Source of the DNA: WTAW01 sp050124775
GTDB lineage: Bacteria > Acidobacteriota > Aminicenantia > Aminicenantales > Aminicenantaceae
NCBI GenBank assembly: GCA_050124775.1
Contig: JASFEP010000069.1
Location: forward strand, 1 to 14,221
Reading direction: 5' to 3'
DNA: 14,221 nt
In this document: piece by piece, positions 1 to 7,703 of the stretch
Numbering within the stretch: position 1 is the stretch's first letter
Layout: each line of letters opens with the position of its first letter
The notes under the pieces: generated by a model
The model's input: only the letters and a program-made list of their open reading frames with translations
What the model was told of the DNA's origin: nothing
Database searches by the model: none
Translations under genes and position numbers: made by a program

Positions 1-632
1 CGTGTGATCAGGTCCGAAATTCCCTGAACCGCCTGCCGCAGGATGTCATCTGCCATCTTGAACGCATCTTGGATCGACGTGTCCAAATTCACGGTTTCGA
101 GAAGCCTCTCGTTGGGGATGGAGATCACGGTGTCCACAGCCGTCTTGAGCTCGGCCAATCCTTCTTGTGCTTGCCTCGCTCTGATCTTCCCTTCGAATTC
201 AAAGGGCAAGGTGACGATTGCGATAGCGAGGATATCCAGCTCCGAGGCGATATTGGCCAGGATGGGTGTCGCTCCCGTTCCCGTGCCTCCGCCCAAGCCC
301 GTTGTCAGAAAGACCATGTCCGCGCCCTCCATGAGCTCGACAAGCTTCTCGGTGTCTTCGAGAGCGGCCTGTTTCCCGATGTCGGGCCTCCCTCCCGATC
401 CCAAACCTTTGGTCAGTTGACTTCCGATCTGGAACTTGGTTCCCGCATCGTTGTTGTTGAGCGCTTGAAGGTCGGTGTTGACGGCGATGAAGTCAACGCC
501 CTCTATCCTTGCCTCGATCATTCTGTTGACGGCGTTCCCTCCTCCGCCCCCAATTCCGATGACTTTGATGTTCGCTCCTTCACGCTCATCCACCAAGTGA
601 AATTTGAGTTTGCTTTTGAAATCCTCATGCAT
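1..632 (-). CDS. ftsZ: Cell division protein FtsZ, N-terminal part (cut by window edge)
   Basis: FtsZ is the tubulin-like GTPase that polymerises into the cytokinetic ring at midcell. The window holds the first 210 residues. Seen: the N-terminal glycine-rich nucleotide loop GIGGGGGNAVNRM (about residues 26-38), NTDLQAL (52-58), the tubulin signature GGGTGTG (114-120), PFEFEG (143-148) and the ADDILRQAVQGISDLI segment near the edge. The T7 catalytic loop, the C-terminal domain and the FtsA-binding tail lie outside the window, so whether the enzyme is intact cannot be judged. The ATG at 632 is chosen because AGGAGG precedes it by 5 bases and its N-terminus aligns with the usual short FtsZ leader. 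Odd: the stretch usually written GAGANPE reads GSGGRPD (78-84), with Arg at the usual Asn, and the segment before PFEFEG reads VTLPF rather than VTKPF. It is the last gene seen in the cluster, 9 bases after ftsA. Confidence 0.97.
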   Translation of the reverse strand, partial: MHEDFKSKLKFHLVDEREGANIKVIGIGGGGGNAVNRMIEARIEGVDFIAVNTDLQALNNNDAGTKFQIGSQLTKGLGSGGRPDIGKQAALEDTEKLVELMEGADMVFLTTGLGGGTGTGATPILANIASELDILAIAIVTLPFEFEGKIRARQAQEGLAELKTAVDTVISIPNERLLETVNLDTSIQDAFKMADDILRQAVQGISDLIT

Positions 633-637
633 GTTTA

Positions 638-643
638 CCTCCT
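638..643 (-). promoter_or_regulatory. Ribosome binding site of ftsZ, overlapping the ftsA stop
   Basis: On the minus strand AGGAGG lies 5 bases before the ftsZ ATG. Its first two bases are the last two of the ftsA TAG stop (TAGGAGG). The full consensus site at ideal spacing suggests strong, partly independent initiation on ftsZ, which fits the high FtsZ level cells need. Confidence 0.85.
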
Positions 644-1865
644 ATGCCTCTTTGAGCCAATCTTTCATCTTGGCCCAGAAGCCCTTTTTTCTATCTTTGG
701 AAAAACCTTTTTCCTTCCACTGGTTATATCCGTAGAGGACGAGGCCTACGGCTGTGGCATAGTCTGGGGTGCTCACCCGGTCGACGAGCCCCCCGATCCC
801 GCTCGGATCACCCCGTCGGACCGGAAGATCGAAGATACCCTCAGCAACCTCCTCTAGACCATCCAGCAAAGCGGTCCCTCCCGTGAGCACCACTCCCGAA
901 TTTAACGACTTTTCATAGCCCATTCGACGGATATCATTGTCGACCAATCGAAAAATTTCCTCAGCTCTGGGTTGGATGATGTCCGCTAAAAGTTGTCTGG
1001 AGAGCACGCGGGGCTTTTTACCGCGCCCCACAGAGGGGACTTCTATAGTTTCCTGTTCCTCCACGAGCGGACCGGAAACACATCCGAATTTTTTCTTGAT
1101 CTTCTCTGCATCGGGTATGGGCGTGCGCAGTCCTACGGCTATATCATTCGTAAAGTTATCTCCTCCTATGGGTATGACTGATGTGTACCATAGACTTCCG
1201 CGCTCGAAAATGGCGACTTCAGTCGTGCCGCCGCCGATGTCGATCAAACCGACACCGAGTTCCATCTCGTCATGAGTCAAGATGGAAAAACTGGTGGCGA
1301 TCTGGTTGAGGACAAGATTCTCGATCTCTATGCCGGCCCGGGTGATACAGGTCTTCAAGTTCTGAACAGAGGTGATGGCCCCCGTGATAATATGAACATT
1401 GACCTCCAATTTGATCCCGCTCATACCCAGAGGATCTTTGATCCCATCCTGATCATCCACCACAAATTCCTGGGGGATGATATGGATGATCTCTCTGTCT
1501 GGAGGGATGGAGACAGCTTTGGATTGATCGATCACTCGCCTGATGTCTTCTCGGCTGATCTCTTTGTTTTTCCCGGAAACGGCGATCACACCCCTGCTGT
1601 TAAAGCTCTTGATATGAGCTCCTGAGATGCCGACAAAGGCCGAGTCGATCTCTACACCTGCCATGAGCTCTGCCTCTTCCTGGGCTTTTTTCATGGCGTC
1701 CACTGTGGTCTCGAGATTGACCACCACACCTTTTCTCAAGCCTCTTGAATCACTCGTTCCGATGCCAATGATCTCGATTTTTCTGTCTTCTGTAACTTCA
1801 CCAATTATGGCAGTTATTTTTTTTGTGCCGATATCTACACCGACAATATAGCCATTTTTTGGCAT
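642..1865 (-). CDS. ftsA: Cell division protein FtsA
   Basis: FtsA is an actin-like ATPase that anchors FtsZ filaments to the inner membrane and helps recruit and activate later divisome proteins. At 407 residues it has near-usual length. Seen: phosphate-1 motif VGVDIGTKKI (8-17), phosphate-2 motif LIDIGGGTTEV (207-217) and the adenosine motif SGVVLTGGTALLDGL (323-337). The FtsA-specific 1C subdomain should occupy about residues 85-165 (family knowledge plus position). The last 15 residues (KKGFWAKMKDWLKEA) form a short amphipathic stretch, the expected membrane-targeting helix. The ATG overlaps the ftsQ stop by one base (TAATG) and has AGGAGG 7 bases upstream; ftsZ follows after 9 bases. The ftsQ-ftsA-ftsZ order supports the call. 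Nothing looks broken. Confidence 0.97.
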   Translation of the reverse strand: MPKNGYIVGVDIGTKKITAIIGEVTEDRKIEIIGIGTSDSRGLRKGVVVNLETTVDAMKKAQEEAELMAGVEIDSAFVGISGAHIKSFNSRGVIAVSGKNKEISREDIRRVIDQSKAVSIPPDREIIHIIPQEFVVDDQDGIKDPLGMSGIKLEVNVHIITGAITSVQNLKTCITRAGIEIENLVLNQIATSFSILTHDEMELGVGLIDIGGGTTEVAIFERGSLWYTSVIPIGGDNFTNDIAVGLRTPIPDAEKIKKKFGCVSGPLVEEQETIEVPSVGRGKKPRVLSRQLLADIIQPRAEEIFRLVDNDIRRMGYEKSLNSGVVLTGGTALLDGLEEVAEGIFDLPVRRGDPSGIGGLVDRVSTPDYATAVGLVLYGYNQWKEKGFSKDRKKGFWAKMKDWLKEA

Positions 1866-2734
1866 TAGTTTGCCTCCTTTGCCATGCTTGCAACAACATC
1901 ATTTGCTAATAATTTTTGAGGCTTTATATAAATGCGCTGCTCTAAGCGCAGGTCCACATATTCCAATGGGCCGTAGCGCTCGAAAAGAGGTTTTCGAGCC
2001 CTATAGATCTTCATTCTCTCTGGGAATCGACTCCCCCCGAGAATAATCCAGGTGGATGATTCCTCGAGTTTGACCTTAACATTTCCATACTCCGTAAGGT
2101 CTACAACCTCTATCGAGTCTCTGTCGGCTGGATCCAGACTGTCCAAAAGTTTCCAACCGAGCTGGAACTTCTCCTCCGTATGCTCCGCGAAATTTTCGGA
2201 ATCCACGAACAGAGGAAGATTCCATATTTGTGAAGAAACGACTTCTTGAAGTTTTTTCCCCTCTCTATCAATAAGGAATACCTTCCTCTTTTTCAATAGG
2301 GCGGCGGGATGTCTCTCTTGGATAGAGATCTTAAGGGTAGATGGGAAGTTTTTCCGCACACGGATATCTTTGATCCACGGATGATCCATCAATTTTTCTT
2401 TTAGATTGTGAATGTCGAGTATCAGCAAATTCCCTAAGTATTTTCCTTCGAGAAAGGATCGGATATCCTCTGCGATCTGTTGTTCGGGACAGGTCACTTC
2501 GATACGGTCGACATCCAATTTTTCCCATGAGATCAAAAAAAGAAAAGCTCTTTGAAGCAGGATGAACAATCCGCAGATCAGGAAGAAACACACGAGGATA
2601 TGCCTGATTTTTAGCTTGATCCGTCTCTGCACCTTTTTGGGTTTGGTCTTTTTCTCCTTTCGCCTGAATTGCAGTGGCTCGGAGACAAAAACGTTCGCCT
2701 TGTATCTGAGCGGAGATGTTGCTTGTGTGGCCAT
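1865..2734 (-). CDS. ftsQ: Cell division protein FtsQ (POTRA domain, bitopic membrane protein)
   Basis: FtsQ (DivIB family) is a single-pass divisome protein that links FtsL/FtsB to the rest of the complex from the periplasmic side. The 289-residue product has a strongly basic cytoplasmic head of about 45 residues (FRRKEKKTKPKK within it), one hydrophobic segment at about 46-68, a POTRA domain at about 75-140 (DRIEVTCPEQ at its start, WIKDIRVRKNFPSTLKI at 120-136) and a FtsQ beta domain ending in the family-typical YVDLRLEQRIYIKP (259-272). It starts 4 bases after the murC stop and its stop overlaps the ftsA start by one base. No good Shine-Dalgarno stands before its ATG, so initiation probably depends on translation of murC. 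The usual murB and/or ddl between murC and ftsQ are not present. Confidence 0.94.
   Translation of the reverse strand: MATQATSPLRYKANVFVSEPLQFRRKEKKTKPKKVQRRIKLKIRHILVCFFLICGLFILLQRAFLFLISWEKLDVDRIEVTCPEQQIAEDIRSFLEGKYLGNLLILDIHNLKEKLMDHPWIKDIRVRKNFPSTLKISIQERHPAALLKKRKVFLIDREGKKLQEVVSSQIWNLPLFVDSENFAEHTEEKFQLGWKLLDSLDPADRDSIEVVDLTEYGNVKVKLEESSTWIILGGSRFPERMKIYRARKPLFERYGPLEYVDLRLEQRIYIKPQKLLANDVVASMAKEAN
1873..1878 (-). promoter_or_regulatory. Ribosome binding site of ftsA
   Basis: AGGAGG on the minus strand lies 7 bases before the ftsA ATG, inside the 3' end of ftsQ. It is a full consensus site and, with the TAATG overlap, fixes the ftsA start. Confidence 0.85.
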
Positions 2735-2738
2735 CGTT

Positions 2739-4124
2739 TTATAGTTTTTCCAATTCCTTGATCAACCCAGGAATGATCCTGTTAATACTCCCTGCGCCCA
2801 GTACAAAAATCAGGTCTTCTGGCTCTGCGATACCGGCAACAAATGCAGGGATCTTTGAGAGATCGGGTTCGAAAAAGATATTCTTATGCCCGAATTTTTG
2901 AGTTTCTTCAAAAAGAGCTTGACCAGTGGCTCCTTCTATCGGCTTTTCTCCGGCAGAATAAACTTCAGTGATGAACAGAACGTCCGCTTGATTGAATGAA
3001 GTGGCAAATTCTTTCATAAGAGCTGCAAGCCGGGAATAGCGGTGAGGCTGGAAAACGACGACTGTGCGTTGGGACCAACCCCTTTTTGCCGCCTCGAGGG
3101 TAGCGATAATCTCGGTCGGGTGATGGGCATAATCCTCGAAGATCATGATGTTGTTTACCGTTTGCTTTAACTCAAATCGACGGCCGATCCCGGTATAGGA
3201 CTCCAGTGCTTGCAGAACCGTAGAAATGGGAATGTCAAGGTCCAATCCAACGGCGACCGAGGCCATCGCATTTTGAATGCTGTGCATGCCCGGCACGTTC
3301 AAATCAAGGGTGCCGATCTTCTCGCTTTTGTAATAGAGAACGGACCGGCTGCTGAATTTGTCGAATGTGTGCTCCCGCGCACAGATATCTGCCTGAGTGG
3401 AGAATCCATAAGTGATGACCCTGCGTTCCAGCTCAGGCATGAGGCTCTGTAAGTTGGCATCATCCAAGCAGAGGATGATAGGGCAGAAGAAGGGGACCTT
3501 GTTCGCGAAGTGAATAAAAGTTTTTTTGATCTCGTCGAGAGTTTTGTATTGATCCAAATGCTCCTCATCCAGGTTTGTCAACACGGCCATAAACGGTGAC
3601 AGATAAAGGAAAGAACGGTCGCTTTCATCCGCCTCGGCGACGATGAAATCTCCTTCTCCCAACTTGGCATGGGCACCGACAGTGTTGAGCCTGCCGCCGA
3701 CGATGATCGTCGGGTCGAAACCTCCCGCTTCCAGGACTTGGGCGATCATGGATGTGGTTGAGGTTTTCCCGTGGGAGCCTGCCACCGCGATCCCGTGTTT
3801 CATACGCATCAGTTCCGCCAGCATCTCTGCCCGGGGGATAATCGGTATTTTCTGAAGCCTTGCTTCTTGCACCTCTACATTTTCTTCTGTGATGGCAGAA
3901 GAGATCACCACCACATCCGAGCCGCTGATCTGTTCTCCTCTGTGTCCGATGTGGACCTCGGCTCCCAACTGCACCAGGCGTCGAGTCGCTTCATTATCCT
4001 GGATATCAGAACCCGAAACTTTGTATCCCAGGTTGAGGAGAACTTCAGCTATCCCATTCATTCCGGTGCCTCCGATACCGATCATGTGGATATGTTTGAG
4101 CTTATGATATTTTTTGTTAACCAC
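2739..4124 (-). CDS. murC: UDP-N-acetylmuramate--L-alanine ligase MurC
   Basis: MurC joins L-alanine to UDP-MurNAc using ATP, the first amino acid addition of cytoplasmic peptidoglycan precursor synthesis. The 461-residue length is normal. Seen: an N-terminal Rossmann-type UDP-binding motif GIGGTGM (16-22), the Mur ligase ATP loop AGSHGKTSTT (115-124), EADESDRSF (164-172), NLDEEHLD (184-191), DYAHHPTEI (331-339) and the C-terminal FQPHRYSR (358-365). HHP and the QPHRYSR stretch separate MurC from MurD, MurE and MurF. The start is GTG, supported by AGGAGA 4 bases upstream and by alignment of the Rossmann motif near residue 16. The gene lies 8 bases after murG and 4 before ftsQ. Confidence 0.97.
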   Translation of the reverse strand: MVNKKYHKLKHIHMIGIGGTGMNGIAEVLLNLGYKVSGSDIQDNEATRRLVQLGAEVHIGHRGEQISGSDVVVISSAITEENVEVQEARLQKIPIIPRAEMLAELMRMKHGIAVAGSHGKTSTTSMIAQVLEAGGFDPTIIVGGRLNTVGAHAKLGEGDFIVAEADESDRSFLYLSPFMAVLTNLDEEHLDQYKTLDEIKKTFIHFANKVPFFCPIILCLDDANLQSLMPELERRVITYGFSTQADICAREHTFDKFSSRSVLYYKSEKIGTLDLNVPGMHSIQNAMASVAVGLDLDIPISTVLQALESYTGIGRRFELKQTVNNIMIFEDYAHHPTEIIATLEAAKRGWSQRTVVVFQPHRYSRLAALMKEFATSFNQADVLFITEVYSAGEKPIEGATGQALFEETQKFGHKNIFFEPDLSKIPAFVAGIAEPEDLIFVLGAGSINRIIPGLIKELEKL

Positions 4125-4128
4125 GGAT

Positions 4129-4134
4129 TCTCCT
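4129..4134 (-). promoter_or_regulatory. Ribosome binding site of murC, overlapping the murG stop
   Basis: AGGAGA on the minus strand shares bases with the murG TAG stop (TAGGAGA) and lies 4 bases before the GTG of murC. It supports the GTG as the true start. The arrangement matches that between ftsA and ftsZ. Confidence 0.75.
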
Positions 4135-5218
4135 ACACTACCCCTTCCATAAGATCCAGGCAGAGGTCTGCGATTTTCTCTGCGGAGTTCTCCTTTTTGA
4201 GTGACTCAAGATTATTCTCCATTCGGTTGATCTTATCTTTATGCGACATAAAATCCCGGATCTTTTCTGCGAATGACTCCGGTGTAAAATCCTCCTCGGG
4301 CAGGATCTCAGCTGCCTTAGCTCTTTCGAGTTCCCTTGCATTGATGAGTTGATGATTTTCGGTTGCCTTGGCAAATGGGACGAGGATAGATGCTTTTTGG
4401 GCGGCAATGAGCTCTGCGATTGTTGTCGCTCCCGACCTGCATACGATGAGGTCTGAACTCTGAAAGTAATCGGGCATGTTGAAAAAATAAGGAGAAACCG
4501 TCACATCCATGAACCCGTAACGGTTGTAGCATTCCTTGACCCATTCATAGTCGTTCTCCCCGGTTTGATGGACGAAGCGCAAACTCTTTTTATGCTGGGA
4601 CAGAAGCTCCAGCGATTCCGTGACCCTCGTGTTGAGAAAATGAGATCCCTGGCTTCCACCGAAGATCAGGAGGGAAAGGCAATGGTTGCGCTCTTTTTTC
4701 GGAAGGGAATAGAATTCATCCCGTGTGGGATTTCCCACGACGTGGCCTTTTCCCTTGAAATAGGGGAGAGAGCCTTCAAAAGCGACCACAGCTTTGCGAA
4801 CCCAGGGAAGCAGAAGTCTGTTTGTTAAACCGGGTTTAAGATTTTGTTCCATGATCAGCGTTGGGATCCTGAAGCAAGATGCCAGAAGAACGATCGGCCC
4901 CGAACTGTAACCGCCGACACCGACGACTAGAGCTGGCCTAAGGCGTAACAGGATATAAAAAGACTTGAGAAAGCTATAGGGCAAAAGCACCAGGGATTTG
5001 AGTATCTTCAGGCCTTTTCCTTTTATTCCTTCGATGTTCAAAGGAATAAAGTTTGCCTGATAGCGTTCCATGATGTTCTTCTCCAGCAAGCGGCTGCTAC
5101 CCACGAAGAAGATCTCAACGGCCGGATTCTTCTCCCTCAGTTTTTCACCGACAGCCAGAGCGGGGTAGAGATGCCCTCCCGTTCCACCTCCGCTGATGAT
5201 GACATTCCGTGGATTCAT
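4133..5218 (-). CDS. murG: Lipid II synthase MurG (GlcNAc transferase)
   Basis: MurG is a GT-B glycosyltransferase on the inner face of the membrane. It moves GlcNAc from UDP-GlcNAc onto lipid I to form lipid II. The 361-residue length fits. Seen: GGTGGH (11-16) with the conserved His of the first G-loop, GVGGYSSGP (100-108), EQN (124-126), the C-terminal domain G-loop GGSQG (187-191) and RSGATTIAEL (261-270), followed by VPFAKATENHQ (280-290) that should contact the UDP-sugar. The HQ pair is kept, but the segment before it differs from the more usual PFPxAxxxHQ. The start overlaps the ftsW stop as ATGA. The Shine-Dalgarno is weak (AAGGAAG, rather far), so coupling to ftsW is likely. murC follows after 8 bases. 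Confidence 0.97.
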   Translation of the reverse strand: MNPRNVIISGGGTGGHLYPALAVGEKLREKNPAVEIFFVGSSRLLEKNIMERYQANFIPLNIEGIKGKGLKILKSLVLLPYSFLKSFYILLRLRPALVVGVGGYSSGPIVLLASCFRIPTLIMEQNLKPGLTNRLLLPWVRKAVVAFEGSLPYFKGKGHVVGNPTRDEFYSLPKKERNHCLSLLIFGGSQGSHFLNTRVTESLELLSQHKKSLRFVHQTGENDYEWVKECYNRYGFMDVTVSPYFFNMPDYFQSSDLIVCRSGATTIAELIAAQKASILVPFAKATENHQLINARELERAKAAEILPEEDFTPESFAEKIRDFMSHKDKINRMENNLESLKKENSAEKIADLCLDLMEGVV

Positions 5219-6327
5219 TTTTTTCTTCGGCTTCCTTTCTTGCGCTGTGATATGTGGAGAAGGATTCCTATCATGAGCAATGTAGAAATCAGGGAGGATC
5301 TCCCATAACTCAACAGCGGGAGTGTGAGTCCTGTTGGGGGACCCAACCCCAAAACAATACTGATGTTAAGCAGAGCCTGGGCGAATATCGCCATCGTCAG
5401 GCCCGCTGCGATGATCCGTGAAAATGTTGTGGGTGCTCTCCTGGAGATAACAAGCCCTCTCCAGAGGATGATGACAAAGAGCAGTAATGTGGCGAGTGTT
5501 CCGATAAATCCGAGCTCTTCACCGATGATCGCATAGATATAGTCTGTGTGGGCACAGGGAAGGAAAAAAAGCTTTTGCGTGCTCTCGCCTATGCTGACAC
5601 CGAAAAGTCCTCCGCACCCGACCGCCAATTTGGACTGAATGGCCTGAAATCCCGTACCCAGGGGATCACTGTTGGGCGATAAAAAAGCCATGATCCTGTC
5701 CATCCGGTAAGTGGCCTTGAATAGATACAGCGCGAAAAGGCCGCTGGATAAAACACCCAGGACCAAGAAGTAGGCCATTTTCACTCCTCCGATGAAGAAG
5801 ACCATCGTACAGATCAAAAAAATGAGGATGGCAGTCCCATAATCGGGCTCGGCGATGATCAAAAGAATTGCGAGAAATACGACAGCCAGAGGGAAAAGAA
5901 GAGAGGAGGCTTTATTCATCTCGTCCTTTTTTTTCTCCAGTTGAAGTGCGATAAAAAGGACAAGACTGATCTTGGCTAATTCGGAGGGTTGGAACCGCAA
6001 CCCGTAAAAATGGATCCATCTTTGGGTCGCTCCCAATGCCGGCATGACTAAGCAGAGCGCCAATAGGCCAAATGTCAAAACAAGTAGTCCGTAGATAAAG
6101 GCCGGATTCTCATAAAAGGGACGAGTTATGAAAAGAATGACAAGGATGAGGGAAAGGCCCAGTCCGGCACCGATGAGCTGATGGATAAAAAAGTGGAAAG
6201 GCTGCTCATATTTGTCACTTGCCAGGATCGCAGAAGAGCTGAAGACCATGACCAATCCGAAGGAAATGAGCACAAGTGTTGCAAGGAACAGGGGTTTGTC
6301 GAATCCTAGCGGCCTGAATATTTCCAT
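5215..6327 (-). CDS. ftsW: Septal peptidoglycan glycosyltransferase FtsW (SEDS family)
   Basis: FtsW polymerises lipid II into glycan strands at the septum, working with its partner transpeptidase FtsI. The 370-residue protein is almost wholly hydrophobic, in line with the ten membrane segments of SEDS proteins, and ends in a basic tail (QRKKGSRRKK). Seen: GATQRWI (99-105), FQPSELAKI (112-120), AEPDYGTA (159-166), GGLFGVSIGES (239-249) and LPCAHTDYIY (256-265), whose Asp 262 is in the position of the catalytic Asp of the family. Also seen are IGEELGFIG (268-276) and GLTLPLLSYGRSSL (333-346). Odd: the last motif is normally SYGGSS, and here Arg 343 replaces a conserved Gly. The position between murD and murG favours FtsW over RodA or SpoVE. 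The gene starts 1 base after the murD stop with AAGG a little upstream and overlaps murG by 4 bases. Confidence 0.95.
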   Translation of the reverse strand: MEIFRPLGFDKPLFLATLVLISFGLVMVFSSSAILASDKYEQPFHFFIHQLIGAGLGLSLILVILFITRPFYENPAFIYGLLVLTFGLLALCLVMPALGATQRWIHFYGLRFQPSELAKISLVLFIALQLEKKKDEMNKASSLLFPLAVVFLAILLIIAEPDYGTAILIFLICTMVFFIGGVKMAYFLVLGVLSSGLFALYLFKATYRMDRIMAFLSPNSDPLGTGFQAIQSKLAVGCGGLFGVSIGESTQKLFFLPCAHTDYIYAIIGEELGFIGTLATLLLFVIILWRGLVISRRAPTTFSRIIAAGLTMAIFAQALLNISIVLGLGPPTGLTLPLLSYGRSSLISTLLMIGILLHISQRKKGSRRKK

Positions 6328-6328
6328 T

Positions 6329-7702
6329 CTAATGACCTTGTGTTTTGATTCTATCCTTTAATCGGGAGACCTCACGTTTGAAGACCCGTCCTCTCTCCTC
6401 GTAGTTTTGGAACATATCAAAGCTTGTGCAAGCCGGAGCAAGAAGAACGATCTCTCCCGGAGAAGCAGCTTTGAACGCAAGCTCTACAGCTTCCCGAAGT
6501 GTGGCGATAGATTCCATGGGTGTGCCGTTATCGCTCTTGAGGGCATGAGCGATCTTCTCTTTGGCCTCTCCGATAAGCAAAATTTTTTTTACGCGCTCTT
6601 TGACCGGCTTTTTCAATAATTCAAAATGACCTCCCTTGTCCCTACCCCCCAGGATGAGGATGATATTTGTCTTGAAGCTCTCCAGCGACTTGAGTGTTGC
6701 TCCCACATTCGTCGCTTTGGAGTCGTTGTAGAAAAGAACACCCTGTAAATTGGCGACTTCTTCCAACCTGTGTTCCAGTCCTTTGAACACCTGGATGGTT
6801 TCCCTCATCGATGGGGGAGGGATATTGAAAAGTGAACCGATGAGTATCGAACTCATCACGTTTTCCAGGTTGTGAACTCCCCTTAAAGCAATTTCCGCTG
6901 TTCGGATGATCTTCTCCTCTCTTGCGTTCGTACAGACGACCCAATCTTTCTCGAGAAAACAACCGGGAACGACTCTGGAATTTCGGGAGAACCCGAAGAC
7001 CTTGGGTTTGATTTCATCCTTGAGTTCCCAAACAGGAGGATCATCCCGATTGAGTATGGAGATATCCTCATTTTCCTGGAGCTTGAGGAGATTCTTTTTT
7101 GCTGCGAAGTAGTCCGAGAAATTCCCGTGCCAATCCAGATGGTCGGGAGATAAGTTCAGGAACACAGAAATATAAGCTCTGAACCGCTCGACATACTCCA
7201 GCTGGAAGCTGGAGAGCTCTGTGACGAAGATGTGGTCATCTTCACTCTCATCGACGTAGCTTATAAGAGGGGTTCCTATGTTCCCTGCCAGATAGGACTT
7301 GATTCCTTCTTTTTGGAGAAGTTCGTGCGCGAGCGTTGCTGTAGTGGATTTTCCGTTCGTTCCTGTGATTCCGATCACCCGGCCCTTGAGGAATGAAAAA
7401 GCGAGCTCGATTTCCGAGAGGACTTCGACGCCTTTTGCGGTGGCTTCCTCGAGCTCCGGTATTTTCGGCACACCGGGACTGAGAAAGATGGCGTCGGAGG
7501 CGAGGAAAGTTTCTTTTTTATGGCCTCCTGTTTCAAAAATGACACCTCTTTTCTGCCAAAATCCTATTTTTTCGGAGAAATCTCCGACCTCTCTTTTTTC
7601 GCTGACAGTTACGTGTGCGCCCCGGTTCAGCAGAAAGCGGCAGAGTTCTTCACCTGTTTTTCCGAAACCGACAACGAGTGCTTTTCTACCTTGGAGTTCC
7701 AC
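6329..7702 (-). CDS. murD: UDP-N-acetylmuramoylalanine--D-glutamate ligase MurD
   Basis: MurD adds D-glutamate to UDP-MurNAc-L-Ala with ATP. At 457 residues the length is normal. Seen: N-terminal VVGFGKTG (10-17) of the UDP-binding domain, the ATP loop GITGTNGKSTT (111-121), LNLSPDHLDWHG (182-193), FAAKK (199-203) where Lys 202 is the likely carbamylated lysine, FYNDSKATN (324-332), GGRDKG (352-357) and LAPACTSFDMFQNYEERG (421-438). The last three identify MurD among the Mur ligases. The start is GTG with TGAGGT just upstream; the mraY stop TAA is one base before it. ftsW begins one base after its stop. Confidence 0.97.
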   Translation of the reverse strand: MELQGRKALVVGFGKTGEELCRFLLNRGAHVTVSEKREVGDFSEKIGFWQKRGVIFETGGHKKETFLASDAIFLSPGVPKIPELEEATAKGVEVLSEIELAFSFLKGRVIGITGTNGKSTTATLAHELLQKEGIKSYLAGNIGTPLISYVDESEDDHIFVTELSSFQLEYVERFRAYISVFLNLSPDHLDWHGNFSDYFAAKKNLLKLQENEDISILNRDDPPVWELKDEIKPKVFGFSRNSRVVPGCFLEKDWVVCTNAREEKIIRTAEIALRGVHNLENVMSSILIGSLFNIPPPSMRETIQVFKGLEHRLEEVANLQGVLFYNDSKATNVGATLKSLESFKTNIILILGGRDKGGHFELLKKPVKERVKKILLIGEAKEKIAHALKSDNGTPMESIATLREAVELAFKAASPGEIVLLAPACTSFDMFQNYEERGRVFKREVSRLKDRIKTQGH

Positions 7703-7703
7703 G

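Noticed and set aside
633..641. A possible terminator or promoter between ftsA and ftsZ
   Set aside because: The gap is only 9 bases and holds just the ribosome binding site; there is no hairpin or T-run.
69..857. A 262-codon open frame on the plus strand over ftsZ and ftsA
   Set aside because: It is antisense to two clear genes, spans their junction, and its translation shows no recognisable domain. It is a shadow frame of coding sequence.
3771..4352. A 193-codon plus-strand open frame over the murC/murG junction
   Set aside because: It is antisense to two well-identified genes and has no recognisable features.
5215..6327. The SEDS protein as RodA or SpoVE rather than FtsW
   Set aside because: All are homologous, but the location between murD and murG, with ftsI in the same operon, points to FtsW.
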